From: Roseicella aerolata
Lineage (GTDB): Bacteria > Pseudomonadota > Alphaproteobacteria > Acetobacterales > Acetobacteraceae
DNA length: 64,000 nt
Direction of reading: 5' to 3'
NCBI RefSeq assembly: GCF_020523605.1
Contig: NZ_JAJAQI010000018.1
Coordinates: 1-64,000, forward strand
Part shown: in pieces, positions 33,623 through 41,987 of the stretch
Numbering within the stretch: position 1 is the first letter of the stretch
Layout of the letters: every line of letters starts with the position of its first letter
Translations under genes and position numbers: made by a program
Notes under the pieces: model-generated
Database searches by the model: none
What the model was told of the DNA's origin: nothing
Seen by the model: only the letters and a program-made list of their open reading frames with translations

Positions 33623-34414
33623 TCATCGTCCCTTGAAGACCGGCTTGCGCTTCTCGGCGAAGGCCGCCGTCGCCTCCCGGTAGTCCTCCGTCCCGGCGAC
33701 CACGCCGGTGCAGCTCGCGGCGAAGGTCAGGGCTTCGGGGAAGCTGCTGTTCGCGCCCTGGCGCACCATGCGCTTCATCAGCCGGATCGCGACCGTCGGC
33801 CCGTTCGCCAGCCGCTCGGCCACCGCCATGGTGTGGGACATGAGCTGGTCATCGGGCAGGACCTTGTTCACCAGCCCGATCCGCTCCGCCTCCTCGGCCG
33901 AGACGAAATCGCCGGTCCAGAGCATCTCCAGCGCCTTGGGCGTGCCGATCAGCCGCGGCAGCATCCAGGCGCCGCCATCCCCGGCGACGAAGCCCACCTT
34001 GATGTAGCTCTCGGCGAAGCGGGCGCTCTCGGCAGCGAAGCGCAGGTCGCCCATCAGCGCCATGTCCATGCCGGCGCCGGTCGCGGCGCCGTTCACCGCG
34101 ACGATATAGGGCTTGTCCAGCTCCTGCAGGGTCAGCGGGATGCGGTGGACGTGGTTGATCAGGTACTGCCCGCGGTCCCAGGCGGTCTGGCCGCCGGCGG
34201 CGTTGCGCGCCATGCGCTTGACGTCGCCGCCCGAACAGAAGATGCGGCCCGCCCCGGTCAGCACCACCGCGCGGATCGCGTCATCGGCGATGCATTCGCG
34301 CAGCGCCCGCTCCCACTCCGCCAGCATCTCGGTGGTGAAGGCATTGCCGCTGTCGGGACGGTTCAGGGTGATGGTGGCGATCCCGCCACTGGTCTCGAAC
34401 AGCAACTCGCTCAC
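33623..34414 (-). CDS. Enoyl-CoA hydratase/isomerase family protein
   Basis: This 263-residue crotonase-fold enzyme hydrates an enoyl-CoA, or isomerises or cleaves a related thioester. The oxyanion-hole blocks RIFCSGGDVKRMA and NGAATGAGMDMALMGDLRFAAE are in place; FVAGDGGAWMLPRLIG holds the position of the second catalytic acid, here with Gly-Asp-Gly. It is first in the four-gene operon with the amidohydrolase, class II aldolase and hydroxyacid dehydrogenase. A role in breakdown of an aromatic or branched acid via CoA esters is possible. AGGGGGAAG lies just before the ATG. Confidence 0.9.
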   Translation of the reverse strand: MSELLFETSGGIATITLNRPDSGNAFTTEMLAEWERALRECIADDAIRAVVLTGAGRIFCSGGDVKRMARNAAGGQTAWDRGQYLINHVHRIPLTLQELDKPYIVAVNGAATGAGMDMALMGDLRFAAESARFAESYIKVGFVAGDGGAWMLPRLIGTPKALEMLWTGDFVSAEEAERIGLVNKVLPDDQLMSHTMAVAERLANGPTVAIRLMKRMVRQGANSSFPEALTFAASCTGVVAGTEDYREATAAFAEKRKPVFKGR

Positions 34415-34490
34415 GGCGCTTCCCCCTTGGTTGCGGGGAGCTTAGGGGTGGTGAGCTGCCCCCTCAAGCCGCGGGGTCAGAGCGCCGGGA

Positions 34491-34751
34491 TCAGGGCGCC
34501 GCCTGGGCCGCGCGCACCGCGCGCCGCAACTTGGCGATGCCGGTGCGGACATGGCCATTGCCGCAAAGCCGCTCGCCCTCCGCCGCCAGGCTGCGGGAGG
34601 GTTCCTGCTGCGCCGCCGGCAGAGTGGCGAGGCGCGTCACCAGGCTGCTGCAATATTCCCGAGTGTCGGTGGTGATGCGCGGGCTCGGCTCCGCCGCGGC
34701 GGAAACCACCAGGGCCAGGAGGATCGCAGGGGGCGTCAGGGCAGCCGTCAT
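34491..34751 (-). CDS. Small secreted protein of unknown function
   Basis: The 86-residue product from ATG 34751 has a signal peptide (AILLALVVSAAAEP, cleavage after SAAA) and a short mature helical part with two cysteines (EYCSSLVTRL, ERLCGNGHVRTG) that could form a disulfide. I recognise no family. It lies 61 bases after the histidine kinase stop on the same strand, so it may be the last gene of that two-component unit. A longer frame from 34820 would overlap the kinase and lose the signal peptide position. Confidence 0.6.
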   Translation of the reverse strand: MTAALTPPAILLALVVSAAAEPSPRITTDTREYCSSLVTRLATLPAAQQEPSRSLAAEGERLCGNGHVRTGIAKLRRAVRAAQAAP

Positions 34752-34812
34752 CGCGGTCCGGACAGTGATCCCTTGGGGGTCAAGGGGCGGTGGGCGGAAC
34801 ATGACGCTTCGG

Positions 34813-36246
34813 TCATGCACCGGGCAAGCGGATCACCACCCGGAGACCGGGCGGCTCCCGCCCCGGCACCGCATCCGCCAGCAGCAATTCGCCGGCATGC
34901 ATCTGCGCGACCGCCCGCACCAGGGAGAGGCCGAGGCCGGAGCCCGGCGTGGCGCGCGCCCGGTCGGCCCGGAAGAAGCGCTCGCCGGCATGCTTGCGGT
35001 CCTCGGGCGAGAGGCCCGGGCCGTCATCCGCCACCGCCACCTCGATCCCCCGCGGCGTCGCGGCGGCGGAAAGCTGCACCGTGCCGCCCGGCGGGGCGAA
35101 TTTGATGGCATTGTCCAGCAGGTTCGCCACCGCCTGCAGCAGCAGGTCGCGGTCGCCCACCAGGTCCAGCCGCCCGGGCAGGTCGGTGGTCAGGTGCTGG
35201 CCGCGCGCCTCGGCCGTCGCCTCGTAGATCTCCGCCGCATCCGCCAGCAGCGGCACCAGGTCGAGCGGCGCGAAGGCGGCGCGCCGGGCGCCCGCCTCGG
35301 CCTCGGCGATGCGCAGCAGGGCCTGGAAGATGCGGCTGATGCCATCCAGGTCGGCGATGCCCTGCTCCACCGCCGCGCGCAGCGCCTCCTCGTCCTCCGC
35401 CGTCGCCAGCGCATCCTCCAGCTTGGCACGGGCGCGGGCGATCGGGGTGCGCAGGTCGTGCGCGATGGCGTCCGACACGCCGCGCACCCCCTCCATCAGC
35501 ATGCCGATGCGGTCGAGCATGGTGTTCATGGTCTGCGCCAGCCGGTCGAACTCGTCCTCCCGGCCGGAGAGGGCGACGCGGGAGAAGAGATCGCCCCCGG
35601 CGATCGCCGCGGTGGTGACGAAGGCCGGGCGCATGCGGGCCTGCAGCGCCGCGCGGATCAGCCAGGCCCCGGCCAGCGCGAAGACCAGCACGGCGCCGGA
35701 CGCCCAGACGAAGCCCTCGGTCAGCAGCCGGCGCAACTCGCTGCGCTCGGTCTCGTCCCGGCCGATCAGCAGCCGCAGGCCCGGCAACTCGATCCGGTGC
35801 AACCTGGCCTCGGCCTCCGTGCCGTCATGCAGCACGCTGATGCGGAACCAGGGGCCGGTCTCCTGCGCCTGCCTCGGCCAGCTGTCGAGATTGCCGGCGA
35901 GCCGCCGCCCGCTCTCGCTCTCCGTCAGCAGGTAGATCGTTTCATTGTCCACATCGACGGCGAGCCGCTCCTCGATCGCCTCGGCGAGGCCGGCCGGCCC
36001 GGCCTCGCGCCAGCGCTCGGCGAGGGCGATGGCATCGGCGCGGATGGCGGCATCGGTCTGGCGGTCGAGCGCGCCGGTGGTCGCCCACCACATCACGGCG
36101 ACCAGCGCGATGGCAGCGGCGGCGAACATCGCGGCGAAGAGGGCGGCGAAGCGGAAGCCCGCGCTCTTCAGCAGGCGCGGCGGGCCGAGGGCCAGGCTGG
36201 CCGGGACCGGCGGCGCGGCCGCCCGCCGGCCGGGGGGCCGCACCAT
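34813..36246 (-). CDS. Membrane sensor histidine kinase, OmpR-system type
   Basis: This kinase of about 478 residues has two transmembrane segments: FRFAALFAAMFAAAAIALVAVMWWA near the start and FVWASGAVLVFALAGAWLIRAAL at about residues 185-210. Between them lies a periplasmic sensor domain of about 120 residues. A HAMP region follows, then the HisKA box AHDLRTPIARARAKLEDAL, and ATPase motifs NLLDNAIKFAPPGG, VADDGPGLSPED, FRADRARATPGSGLGLSLV. The signal is unknown. It lies downstream of its response regulator gene on the same strand, separated by 278 bases that carry a strong hairpin. Confidence 0.92.
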   Translation of the reverse strand: MVRPPGRRAAAPPVPASLALGPPRLLKSAGFRFAALFAAMFAAAAIALVAVMWWATTGALDRQTDAAIRADAIALAERWREAGPAGLAEAIEERLAVDVDNETIYLLTESESGRRLAGNLDSWPRQAQETGPWFRISVLHDGTEAEARLHRIELPGLRLLIGRDETERSELRRLLTEGFVWASGAVLVFALAGAWLIRAALQARMRPAFVTTAAIAGGDLFSRVALSGREDEFDRLAQTMNTMLDRIGMLMEGVRGVSDAIAHDLRTPIARARAKLEDALATAEDEEALRAAVEQGIADLDGISRIFQALLRIAEAEAGARRAAFAPLDLVPLLADAAEIYEATAEARGQHLTTDLPGRLDLVGDRDLLLQAVANLLDNAIKFAPPGGTVQLSAAATPRGIEVAVADDGPGLSPEDRKHAGERFFRADRARATPGSGLGLSLVRAVAQMHAGELLLADAVPGREPPGLRVVIRLPGA

Positions 36247-36422
36247 TCCGGTGATCGTGGAATGCCCGCTCACCACGCCTGCCGCCCCGGGCCGGCGCCC
36301 CGGTCATGCCTCCCGCATGCCGTGGGCAGGATCCGCCCCGCGCGCGACCGCGAGGCCGCAAACGCATGGCGCCTGCCGCATGCCCGCCCGGCCGATCCGG
36401 CGCGGGGGGCGCAGGCGCCCAG

Positions 36423-36466
36423 GCCATGGCGGATGGCGTGCATGGCGGAACGCCATCCGCCATGGC
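36423..36466 (-). repeat. Perfect 17-bp inverted repeat between response regulator and kinase genes
   Basis: GCCATGGCGGATGGCGT (36423-36439) and its exact complement (36450-36466) form a 17-pair stem with a 10-base loop. It lies 59 bases after the response regulator stop. No T run follows, so it may adjust the ratio of regulator to kinase by partial termination or mRNA protection (inference). Its tail resembles the hairpin-tail repeats described in the findings, but less clearly. Confidence 0.7.
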
Positions 36467-36524
36467 TCATTGTCGTTCGAGCGGCCTCACGCGTCCGGTC
36501 GTTCACGGCCTGCCGCAATCCGCC

Positions 36525-37205
36525 CTAGGGCTCCGCCCGGATCATGTAGCCGGCGTTGCGCACGGTATGGATCAGCGGCTTGTCGAAGCCCTTGTCCAGC
36601 TTCTGCCGCAGGCGGGAGACATGGACGTCGATGACATTGGTCTGCGGGTCGAAATGGTAGTCCCAGACCTTCTCCAGCAGCATGGTGCGGGTGACCACCT
36701 GCCCGGCATGGCGCATCAGGTGCTCCAGCAGCCGGAATTCCCGCGGCTGCACCTCGATCCGCCTGCCCGCCCGCGTCACGGTGCGCGACAGCAGGTCGAG
36801 CTCCAGGTCAGCCACCCGCAGCTTCGTCGCCGGCGCATCCACCGAGGGGCGCCGCCCCAGCGCCTCGACCCGCGCCAGCAACTCGGCGAAGGCGAAGGGC
36901 TTGGTCAGGTAGTCGTCGCCGCCGGCCTTGAGGCCCTTCACCCGTTCATCCACCGCCGAGAGGGCCGAGAGGAACAGGACAGGGGTGCGGTTGCCCTGGC
37001 TGCGCAGCGTCTCGACCAGGCGCACCCCGTCCACGCCCCCCGGCAGCATGCGGTCCAGGACCAGCATGTCGAACTGCTCGGAGGCAGCCAGGAACAGGCC
37101 GTCCCGGCCATTCGTCGCGTGCTCGACCGTATGGCCGGCCTCCTGCAGGCCCTTCCGCACGAAGCGCGCGACCTCGGCATCGTCCTCGACCAGCAGAATC
37201 CGCAT
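36525..37205 (-). CDS. OmpR-family response regulator
   Basis: The 226-residue regulator has a receiver domain (acidic pair D8/D9, phospho-acceptor D51 in MLVLDRMLPGG, SALS block, K in YLTKPF) and a C-terminal winged helix (LDLLSRTVTRAGRRIEVQPREFRLLEHLMRH, VWDYHFDPQTNVIDVHVSRLRQKLD) typical of OmpR/PhoB proteins. It should be phosphorylated by the kinase encoded downstream. Its promoter lies in the repeat-rich 37206-37597 spacer. Confidence 0.94.
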   Translation of the reverse strand: MRILLVEDDAEVARFVRKGLQEAGHTVEHATNGRDGLFLAASEQFDMLVLDRMLPGGVDGVRLVETLRSQGNRTPVLFLSALSAVDERVKGLKAGGDDYLTKPFAFAELLARVEALGRRPSVDAPATKLRVADLELDLLSRTVTRAGRRIEVQPREFRLLEHLMRHAGQVVTRTMLLEKVWDYHFDPQTNVIDVHVSRLRQKLDKGFDKPLIHTVRNAGYMIRAEP

Positions 37206-37283
37206 CTTTTCCCCAATCCTCCTCCGCGCCGGCGGGGCGGCAGCCTTAGACCTCTTCAGGCTGGCTGTGCAGCCTGAGGATGG

Positions 37284-37341
37284 TCCAGGACTTTGTTCAA
37301 ATGAGCAGATTCACGACTCCGGGCGTTTCCGCCCCGCGGCG
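37284..37341 (+). repeat. Intergenic repeat family 2, copy A
   Basis: It shares with 53729-53784 the order TCCAG, CTTTGTT, GAGCAGAT, CACG, CCGGGCGTT, CCGCCCCGCGGCG, with only a few substitutions and two indels. A third, shorter relative is at 49441-49493. Confidence 0.7.
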
Positions 37342-37352
37342 CCCTGCTCCGG

Positions 37353-37395
37353 CCTGCGGCCGCGCCCGGACGAATCGCCCGGGCGCGGCCGCAGG
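37353..37395 (-). terminator. Perfect 17-bp GC hairpin downstream of the HtrA-like gene
   Basis: CCTGCGGCCGCGCCCGG (37353-37369) pairs with its exact complement (37379-37395) across a 9-base loop. It is about 200 bases past the protease gene stop and 150 before the regulator start, so it could insulate the two. Confidence 0.5.
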
Positions 37396-37597
37396 CGCAC
37401 CGGGCACCATCCCTTCTGGCCGTAGGCCGGCTTACCGCGGCCTGCCCGGCGCATGTATTCTACACCATGCCCGGAAGGCCGGGACCACGCCCCGCATCCC
37501 GGGCGGGCCGCATCCCCTGCCGGCGCCGCCCCATGCCAGCCTCCTGCCATGCTGGCGCAGGCCATGGCCCCAGCCGCCCGCCGCCGCGAGCCGGGTA

Positions 37598-38692
37598 TCA
37601 GCCCGCCCCCGGCCGGCGCCCGACCTGCACCGGCAGCTCGCGCTCCCGTCCCTCCCGCAGCACGGTCAGCCGCAGGGTCTGGCCGGGCGGCACCGCCGCC
37701 ACGGTGCGGACCAGGGCGCGGGAGGTCTCGACGCGGTCGCCATTGATGGCCACCACGATGTCCCCCTGCCGCAGGCCGGCCCGGCCGGCCGGGCTGTTCC
37801 GCTCGATGCCGGCGATCAGCACGCCGCGCCGGCCGTCCCGGCCCTCCGCCGGCACCACATCCTGCACCGAGACGCCGAGCCAGCCGCGCTCCACCCGCCC
37901 GTCGCGGCGGAGCTGCTCGATCACCGGCCGCGCGAGGTCGGAGGGGGTCGCGAAGCCGATGCCGGCCGAGGCGCCGGAGGGCGAGTAGATGGCGGTGTTG
38001 ATGCCGATCACCTCGCCCGCCGCATTGAACAGAGGCCCGCCGGAATTGCCCGGATTGATGGCGGCATCGGTCTGGATGAAGTCGTCGAAGGGCCCGGCGC
38101 CGATCTCCCGCCCGCGGGCGGAGATGATGCCGGAGGTGACGGTGCCGCCCAGGCCGAAGGGATTGCCCGCCGCCAACACCCAGGACCCGATCCGGGCATT
38201 GGCCGAGACCCCCCAGGTCACCGCCGTCAGCGGCCCGCGCGGCTCGATCTTCAGCAGGGCGAGGTCGGTGAGCTCATCCGTGCCGACTACGCGCGCGGGG
38301 TGCTCGGAGCCGTCCTGCAGCGCGACCACTACGCGGCTGGCACTGCCGACGACATGGTTGTTGGTGACGATGAAGCCCGCCGGGTCGATGATGAAGCCGC
38401 TGCCGGCCCCCACCGTCTCCTGCCGCCGGTTGCGCTGGCGGTCGCGGAAATAGCGCTCGAAAGGCGTGCCGCGCAGCTCGGGCGGGATCTCCATCCGCTG
38501 CTCGGAGGTGACGGCGATGTTGACCACGGCGGGCTGCACGCGCTCCGCCAGGTCGGCGAAATCGGGCAGCAGGCCGCGCTGGGCCGCGGCGGGGGCCGGG
38601 GCGCAGGCGGTCAGCGGCAGCAAGGGGCCGGCAAGGGCCAGGAGGGTGGCGGCCAGGCCGAGCCTGCGGCGCGGCAGCGGGGCGGAGGACAG
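37598..38692 (-). CDS. HtrA/DegP-like serine protease with one PDZ domain
   Basis: This periplasmic S1C protease of about 364 residues has a signal with lipobox-like LTAC, then the trypsin-like domain: His in VTNNHVVG, Asp in TDLALLKI, Ser in GNSGGPLF, so the triad is complete. One PDZ domain follows (GWLGVSVQDVVPAE, PAGRAGLRQGDIVVAING). Such enzymes degrade or refold damaged envelope proteins. The start is not settled: no ATG, GTG or TTG lies near the signal peptide. A CTG at 38692, ten bases after GAGGA, gives a sensible start; the nearest upstream ATG (38965) would add 91 residues that do not look coding. It is divergent from phnC. Confidence 0.87.
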   Translation of the reverse strand: MSSAPLPRRRLGLAATLLALAGPLLPLTACAPAPAAAQRGLLPDFADLAERVQPAVVNIAVTSEQRMEIPPELRGTPFERYFRDRQRNRRQETVGAGSGFIIDPAGFIVTNNHVVGSASRVVVALQDGSEHPARVVGTDELTDLALLKIEPRGPLTAVTWGVSANARIGSWVLAAGNPFGLGGTVTSGIISARGREIGAGPFDDFIQTDAAINPGNSGGPLFNAAGEVIGINTAIYSPSGASAGIGFATPSDLARPVIEQLRRDGRVERGWLGVSVQDVVPAEGRDGRRGVLIAGIERNSPAGRAGLRQGDIVVAINGDRVETSRALVRTVAAVPPGQTLRLTVLREGRERELPVQVGRRPGAG

Positions 38693-39063
38693 GGTGGTGA
38701 TTCCTCGGGGGGTTGGCAGGCAGGCCGCCCCTCGCAGGACGGCGCTGCTCTGGAAGCAATTCTGGCCGGGTGCGGCTGTTCCTTCAACCTCCCGCGGGCA
38801 TGAGCACGAAGGCGGAATGAGATCGTCCGCTTCCGGACCTTGCCGCAGGGATGCCTGACGCCGCGTTACCGCCCGCCACTCGGCCCCTCGCGCGCCGCCG
38901 CCCATGCCTCCCGCGGGCCAGGCCCGGCCTCTCCGCCGGCCATCGATGTGAGAACCGGAGGGCATGCCCGGACCCGGCCGGCCAGGGCGCGGCCGGCGAC
39001 CGCCCGCGCCCCGGTGGCGGGGCGCGGCTTCCGCTGCGGCCGGGGCCCGGCTAACCAGGGCGC
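38693..39063. other. Divergent promoter region between the HtrA-like gene and phnC
   Basis: This 371-base gap has no gene. A GC hairpin, CCGCGCCCC (39004-39012) with GGGGCGCGG (39019-39027), six-base loop, lies 36 bases before phnC and would sit in its leader. I saw no Pho-box-like direct repeats. Confidence 0.5.
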
Positions 39064-39888
39064 ATGGACGCCGCCGGGTACGCGATGCTGGAATTGCAGG
39101 GGCTGACGCGGCGCTTCGGCGCGACCCTCGCGGTCGATCAGGTGAGCCTCGCCGTGCCGGCGGGCCAGATGCTCGGCATCATCGGCCGCTCCGGCGCCGG
39201 CAAGTCCACCCTGCTCCGGCTGCTCAACCGGCTGATCGAGCCGACCAGCGGGCGCATCCTGTCGGAGGGGCGGGAGGTGACCGCGCTGCGCGGCCGGGCG
39301 CTCCGGGCCTGGCGGCGGGACTGCGCCATGGTCTTCCAGCAGTTCAACCTGGTGCAGCGGCTGGACGTGCTGGGCAATGTGCTGATCGGCCGGCTCGCCC
39401 ACCAGCACGGGCTGCGCCGGGCCCTGGTGCTGCTGGCCGGCGCCTTCACCGCCGGGGAACGCGCCATGGCGCTCGCCGCGCTCGAGCGATTCGGCCTGCT
39501 GGAGGTCGCGCTGCAGCGGGCGGAGACGCTCTCGGGCGGGCAGCAGCAGCGGGTCGCGCTCTGCCGCGCCCTGCTGCAGCAGCCGCGCCTGATCCTGGCG
39601 GATGAGCCGATCGCCTCGCTCGACCCCGCCAATGCGCGGGTGGTGATGGAGGCGCTGCGGCAGGTGAACCGGGAGGAGGGGATCACGGTGCTGGTCAACC
39701 TGCACCACCTCGACACCGCCCGCGAATACTGCGACCGCATCCTGGCGATGCAGGCCGGGCGGGTGGTGTTCGACGGCGCGCCCGCCGCCCTGGACGCGGC
39801 GCGGGTGCGGGAGATCTACGGCATCTCGGAGGAGGAATTCGCCGCCGAGGCCGCCGCCCGCGCCGAGGCGGGGCGGGCGGCGGCATGA
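39064..39888 (+). CDS. phnC: PhnC, phosphonate-type ABC transporter ATPase
   Basis: The 274-residue ATPase has Walker [11 protein letters not shown]-loop VFQQFNLV, signature LSGGQQQR, Walker B LILADEP and the H-loop in [16 protein letters not shown]. The last features, with [14 protein letters not shown], are typical of PhnC. It should drive uptake of phosphonates or related anions with PhnD and the two PhnE permeases that follow. Two ATGs, 39064 and 39085, are both possible. Confidence 0.92.
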   Translation: MDAAGYAMLELQGLTRRFGATLAVDQVSLAVPAGQMLGIIGRSGAGKSTLLRLLNRLIEPTSGRILSEGREVTALRGRALRAWRRDCAMVFQQFNLVQRLDVLGNVLIGRLAHQHGLRRALVLLAGAFTAGERAMALAALERFGLLEVALQRAETLSGGQQQRVALCRALLQQPRLILADEPIASLDPANARVVMEALRQVNREEGITVLVNLHHLDTAREYCDRILAMQAGRVVFDGAPAALDAARVREIYGISEEEFAAEAAARAEAGRAAA

Positions 39889-39979
39889 GCCCCCTGCCCC
39901 GCCGGACCCTCGCATCCGCCGCCACGCACCGCACATGCACCGCCATCGCACGCTCCAGCCCGGGACGGGGACCAGTTCC

Positions 39980-40969
39980 ATGACCACGCGACGCGCCCTT
40001 GGCGCCCTGCTTGCCAGCGGCCTTGCCGCCCCGGCCCTCGGCCAGGCCACGCGGCCGCCGCGCCGCAGCGCCGATCCGGACATCGCCTTCCCGAGCCCCG
40101 GCCCGCGCGCCTGGGCGCAGCAGATGCGGCAGATCCGCATCGGCCTGCTGGGCGGGGAGAACGAGGCCGACCGGCTCGGCCGCTTCGGGGCCTATCGCGC
40201 GCTGATGGAGGAGACCTTCCAGCTCCCGGCGCGGCTCTTCCCCGCCAGCGACTATGCCGGGGTGATCCAGGCCTTCGGGGCGAAGCAGCTCGACATCGCC
40301 AACATGTCCCCGGCCGCCTATGCCGCGGCCTGGCTGGACACCAATGGCGGCGTCGAGCCGCTGCTGACCACCGAGGAGGCGGACGGCTCCATCAGCTATG
40401 TCGCCGTCATGCTGGCCCGGGCCGATTCCGGCATCACCAGCCTCGAGGACATGCGCGGCAGGGCCATGGCCTGGTCCGACCCGAACTCCGCCAGCGGCTA
40501 CCTGATCCCGCGTTTCGCGCTGCGCCGGCAGGGGGTGAATCCGGAGCAGTATTTCGGCCGCACCGGCTTTGCCGGCGGGCATGAGCAGGCGATCATCGCT
40601 GTGCTGCAGAAGCAGTACGACGCCGCCGTCACCTGGGCCTCCGGCCAGGGCGACGTGAACCAGGGCTTCACCCGTGGCACGCTGCGGGCGATGGTGGACA
40701 AGGGCCTGCTCGACATGCGGCAGATGCGGATCATCTGGCGGTCCGAGCCGATCATCAACGGGCCGCAGACGGTCCGCAGCGACCTGCCGGCCGCCTTCAA
40801 GGAGGACATGCGGCTCTTCCACCTGGCGCTTCCCAGGGCGCATCCGGAGATCTACCGCCAGATCGAGCGCGGCGGCGGCGCCGGCTACCGCGAGGTCTCG
40901 CACCAGGACTACGCGCTGATGATCGAGATGCGCAGGCAGGAGACGGCCGAGCGCCGGCGGCGGAACTGA
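39980..40969 (+). CDS. phnD: PhnD, phosphonate-type periplasmic binding protein
   Basis: The 329-residue protein starts with a TTRRALGALLASGL signal peptide (cleavage near ALGQ). The mature part has RIGLLGGENEADRLGRFGAYRALMEETF, IANMSPAAYAAAW, WSDPNSASGYLIPRFAL and SEPIINGPQTVRSDLP, the pattern of PhnD-type binding proteins with the phosphonate site around NSASGY. It captures the ligand for PhnC-PhnE. It follows phnC by 91 bases. Confidence 0.91.
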   Translation: MTTRRALGALLASGLAAPALGQATRPPRRSADPDIAFPSPGPRAWAQQMRQIRIGLLGGENEADRLGRFGAYRALMEETFQLPARLFPASDYAGVIQAFGAKQLDIANMSPAAYAAAWLDTNGGVEPLLTTEEADGSISYVAVMLARADSGITSLEDMRGRAMAWSDPNSASGYLIPRFALRRQGVNPEQYFGRTGFAGGHEQAIIAVLQKQYDAAVTWASGQGDVNQGFTRGTLRAMVDKGLLDMRQMRIIWRSEPIINGPQTVRSDLPAAFKEDMRLFHLALPRAHPEIYRQIERGGGAGYREVSHQDYALMIEMRRQETAERRRRN

Positions 40970-41066
40970 GCGGCGCACCCGACGGCCGGAGCGCAGCGCC
41001 CCGGCGGCACGCCTGCGGCGCGGGGTGCCGCGGGCCGGGGCGGGCCGGCCATGGCGGGTGCGGCGC

Positions 41067-41987
41067 GTGACCACGCCTGTCCTGCGCCATGACGGCGCTG
41101 ACCCGCCGGACGCCGCCGTCGCGCGTGGCGAGGCCGCCTTCCGTGCCGCGCGCGCCCGGCGCCGCCGCGCCACGCTGCTCGGCCTCGCTCTGCTCGCCGC
41201 CTGCCTGCTGGCCTCCGCCTGGATGAGCGAGGTGCGCCCGGCGACGCTGGCCGAGGGCCTGCCGCGCGTCGGCGACTATTTCCACCGCATCCTGCCGACG
41301 CTGCGCTGGCCCGTGCTGCTGGCCGGCAGCGAGACCGAGGGCAGCCTGGCCTCCTGGTTCTACCGCCTCGATTCCTGGGCCTGGCTGCTGTTCGAGACCG
41401 CCAACATGGCGGCGCTGGCGACGCTGCTGGGCGCCGGCGCGGCGCTGCTGCTGGCCTTCCCGGCGGCGCGCAACCTCGGCGCCGGGACGCTGGCCATGCA
41501 GCTCGCCCGCCGCGGGCTGGAGGCGATGCGGACCGTGCCGGAGATCGTCTTCGCCCTGATCCTCGTCTGGGCCTTCGGCGTCGGGCCGCTCGCGGGCATC
41601 CTGGCGATCGCGCTGCACACCGCGGGCGCCCTCGGAAAGCTCTTCGCCGAGGCGATCGAGAATGCCGCGATGGGCCCCTGGGAGGGGGTGCGCGCCGCCG
41701 GCGGGTCCTGGGCACAGGGCTGCCGCTTCGCCATCCTGCCGCAGGTGCTGCCGAACCTGCTGAGCTACGCCCTGCTCCGCTTCGAGATCAACCTGCGCTC
41801 GGCCAGCGTCATCGGCTTCGTCGGCGGCGGCGGGATCGGGGAGGAACTCTACACCGTCATCGCGCAGAACTACTACGAGGAGATCAGCGCCATCGTGGTG
41901 CTGATCCTGCTCGCCGTCGCCGCCATCGACCTGCTCTCCGAACGCCTGCGCCACCGGGTGATCGGCGCCGTGGGGGGTGCTGCATGA
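41067..41987 (+). CDS. phnE1: PhnE, phosphonate-type ABC permease (first)
   Basis: This permease of about 306 residues has five to six membrane helices and the binding-protein-dependent transport motif EGVRAAGGSWAQGCRFAILPQVLPN, the EAA loop that contacts PhnC. LFETANMAALATLLGAGAALLLAFPAARN and SVIGFVGGGGIGEELY match the PhnE family. The start is uncertain between GTG 41067 and GTG 41025; the shorter form avoids an Arg/Gly-rich lead. The stop overlaps phnE2 by four bases (ATGA). Confidence 0.9.
   Translation: MTTPVLRHDGADPPDAAVARGEAAFRAARARRRRATLLGLALLAACLLASAWMSEVRPATLAEGLPRVGDYFHRILPTLRWPVLLAGSETEGSLASWFYRLDSWAWLLFETANMAALATLLGAGAALLLAFPAARNLGAGTLAMQLARRGLEAMRTVPEIVFALILVWAFGVGPLAGILAIALHTAGALGKLFAEAIENAAMGPWEGVRAAGGSWAQGCRFAILPQVLPNLLSYALLRFEINLRSASVIGFVGGGGIGEELYTVIAQNYYEEISAIVVLILLAVAAIDLLSERLRHRVIGAVGGAA

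Larger units (their letters stand above)
37206..37597. other. Repeat- and hairpin-rich spacer upstream of the response regulator
   Basis: This 392-base gap lies between the HtrA-like gene and the response regulator gene, both on the minus strand. It contains copy A of a 58-base repeat (37284-37341) and a perfect 17-pair GC hairpin (37353-37395). No gene is evident. Confidence 0.6.
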
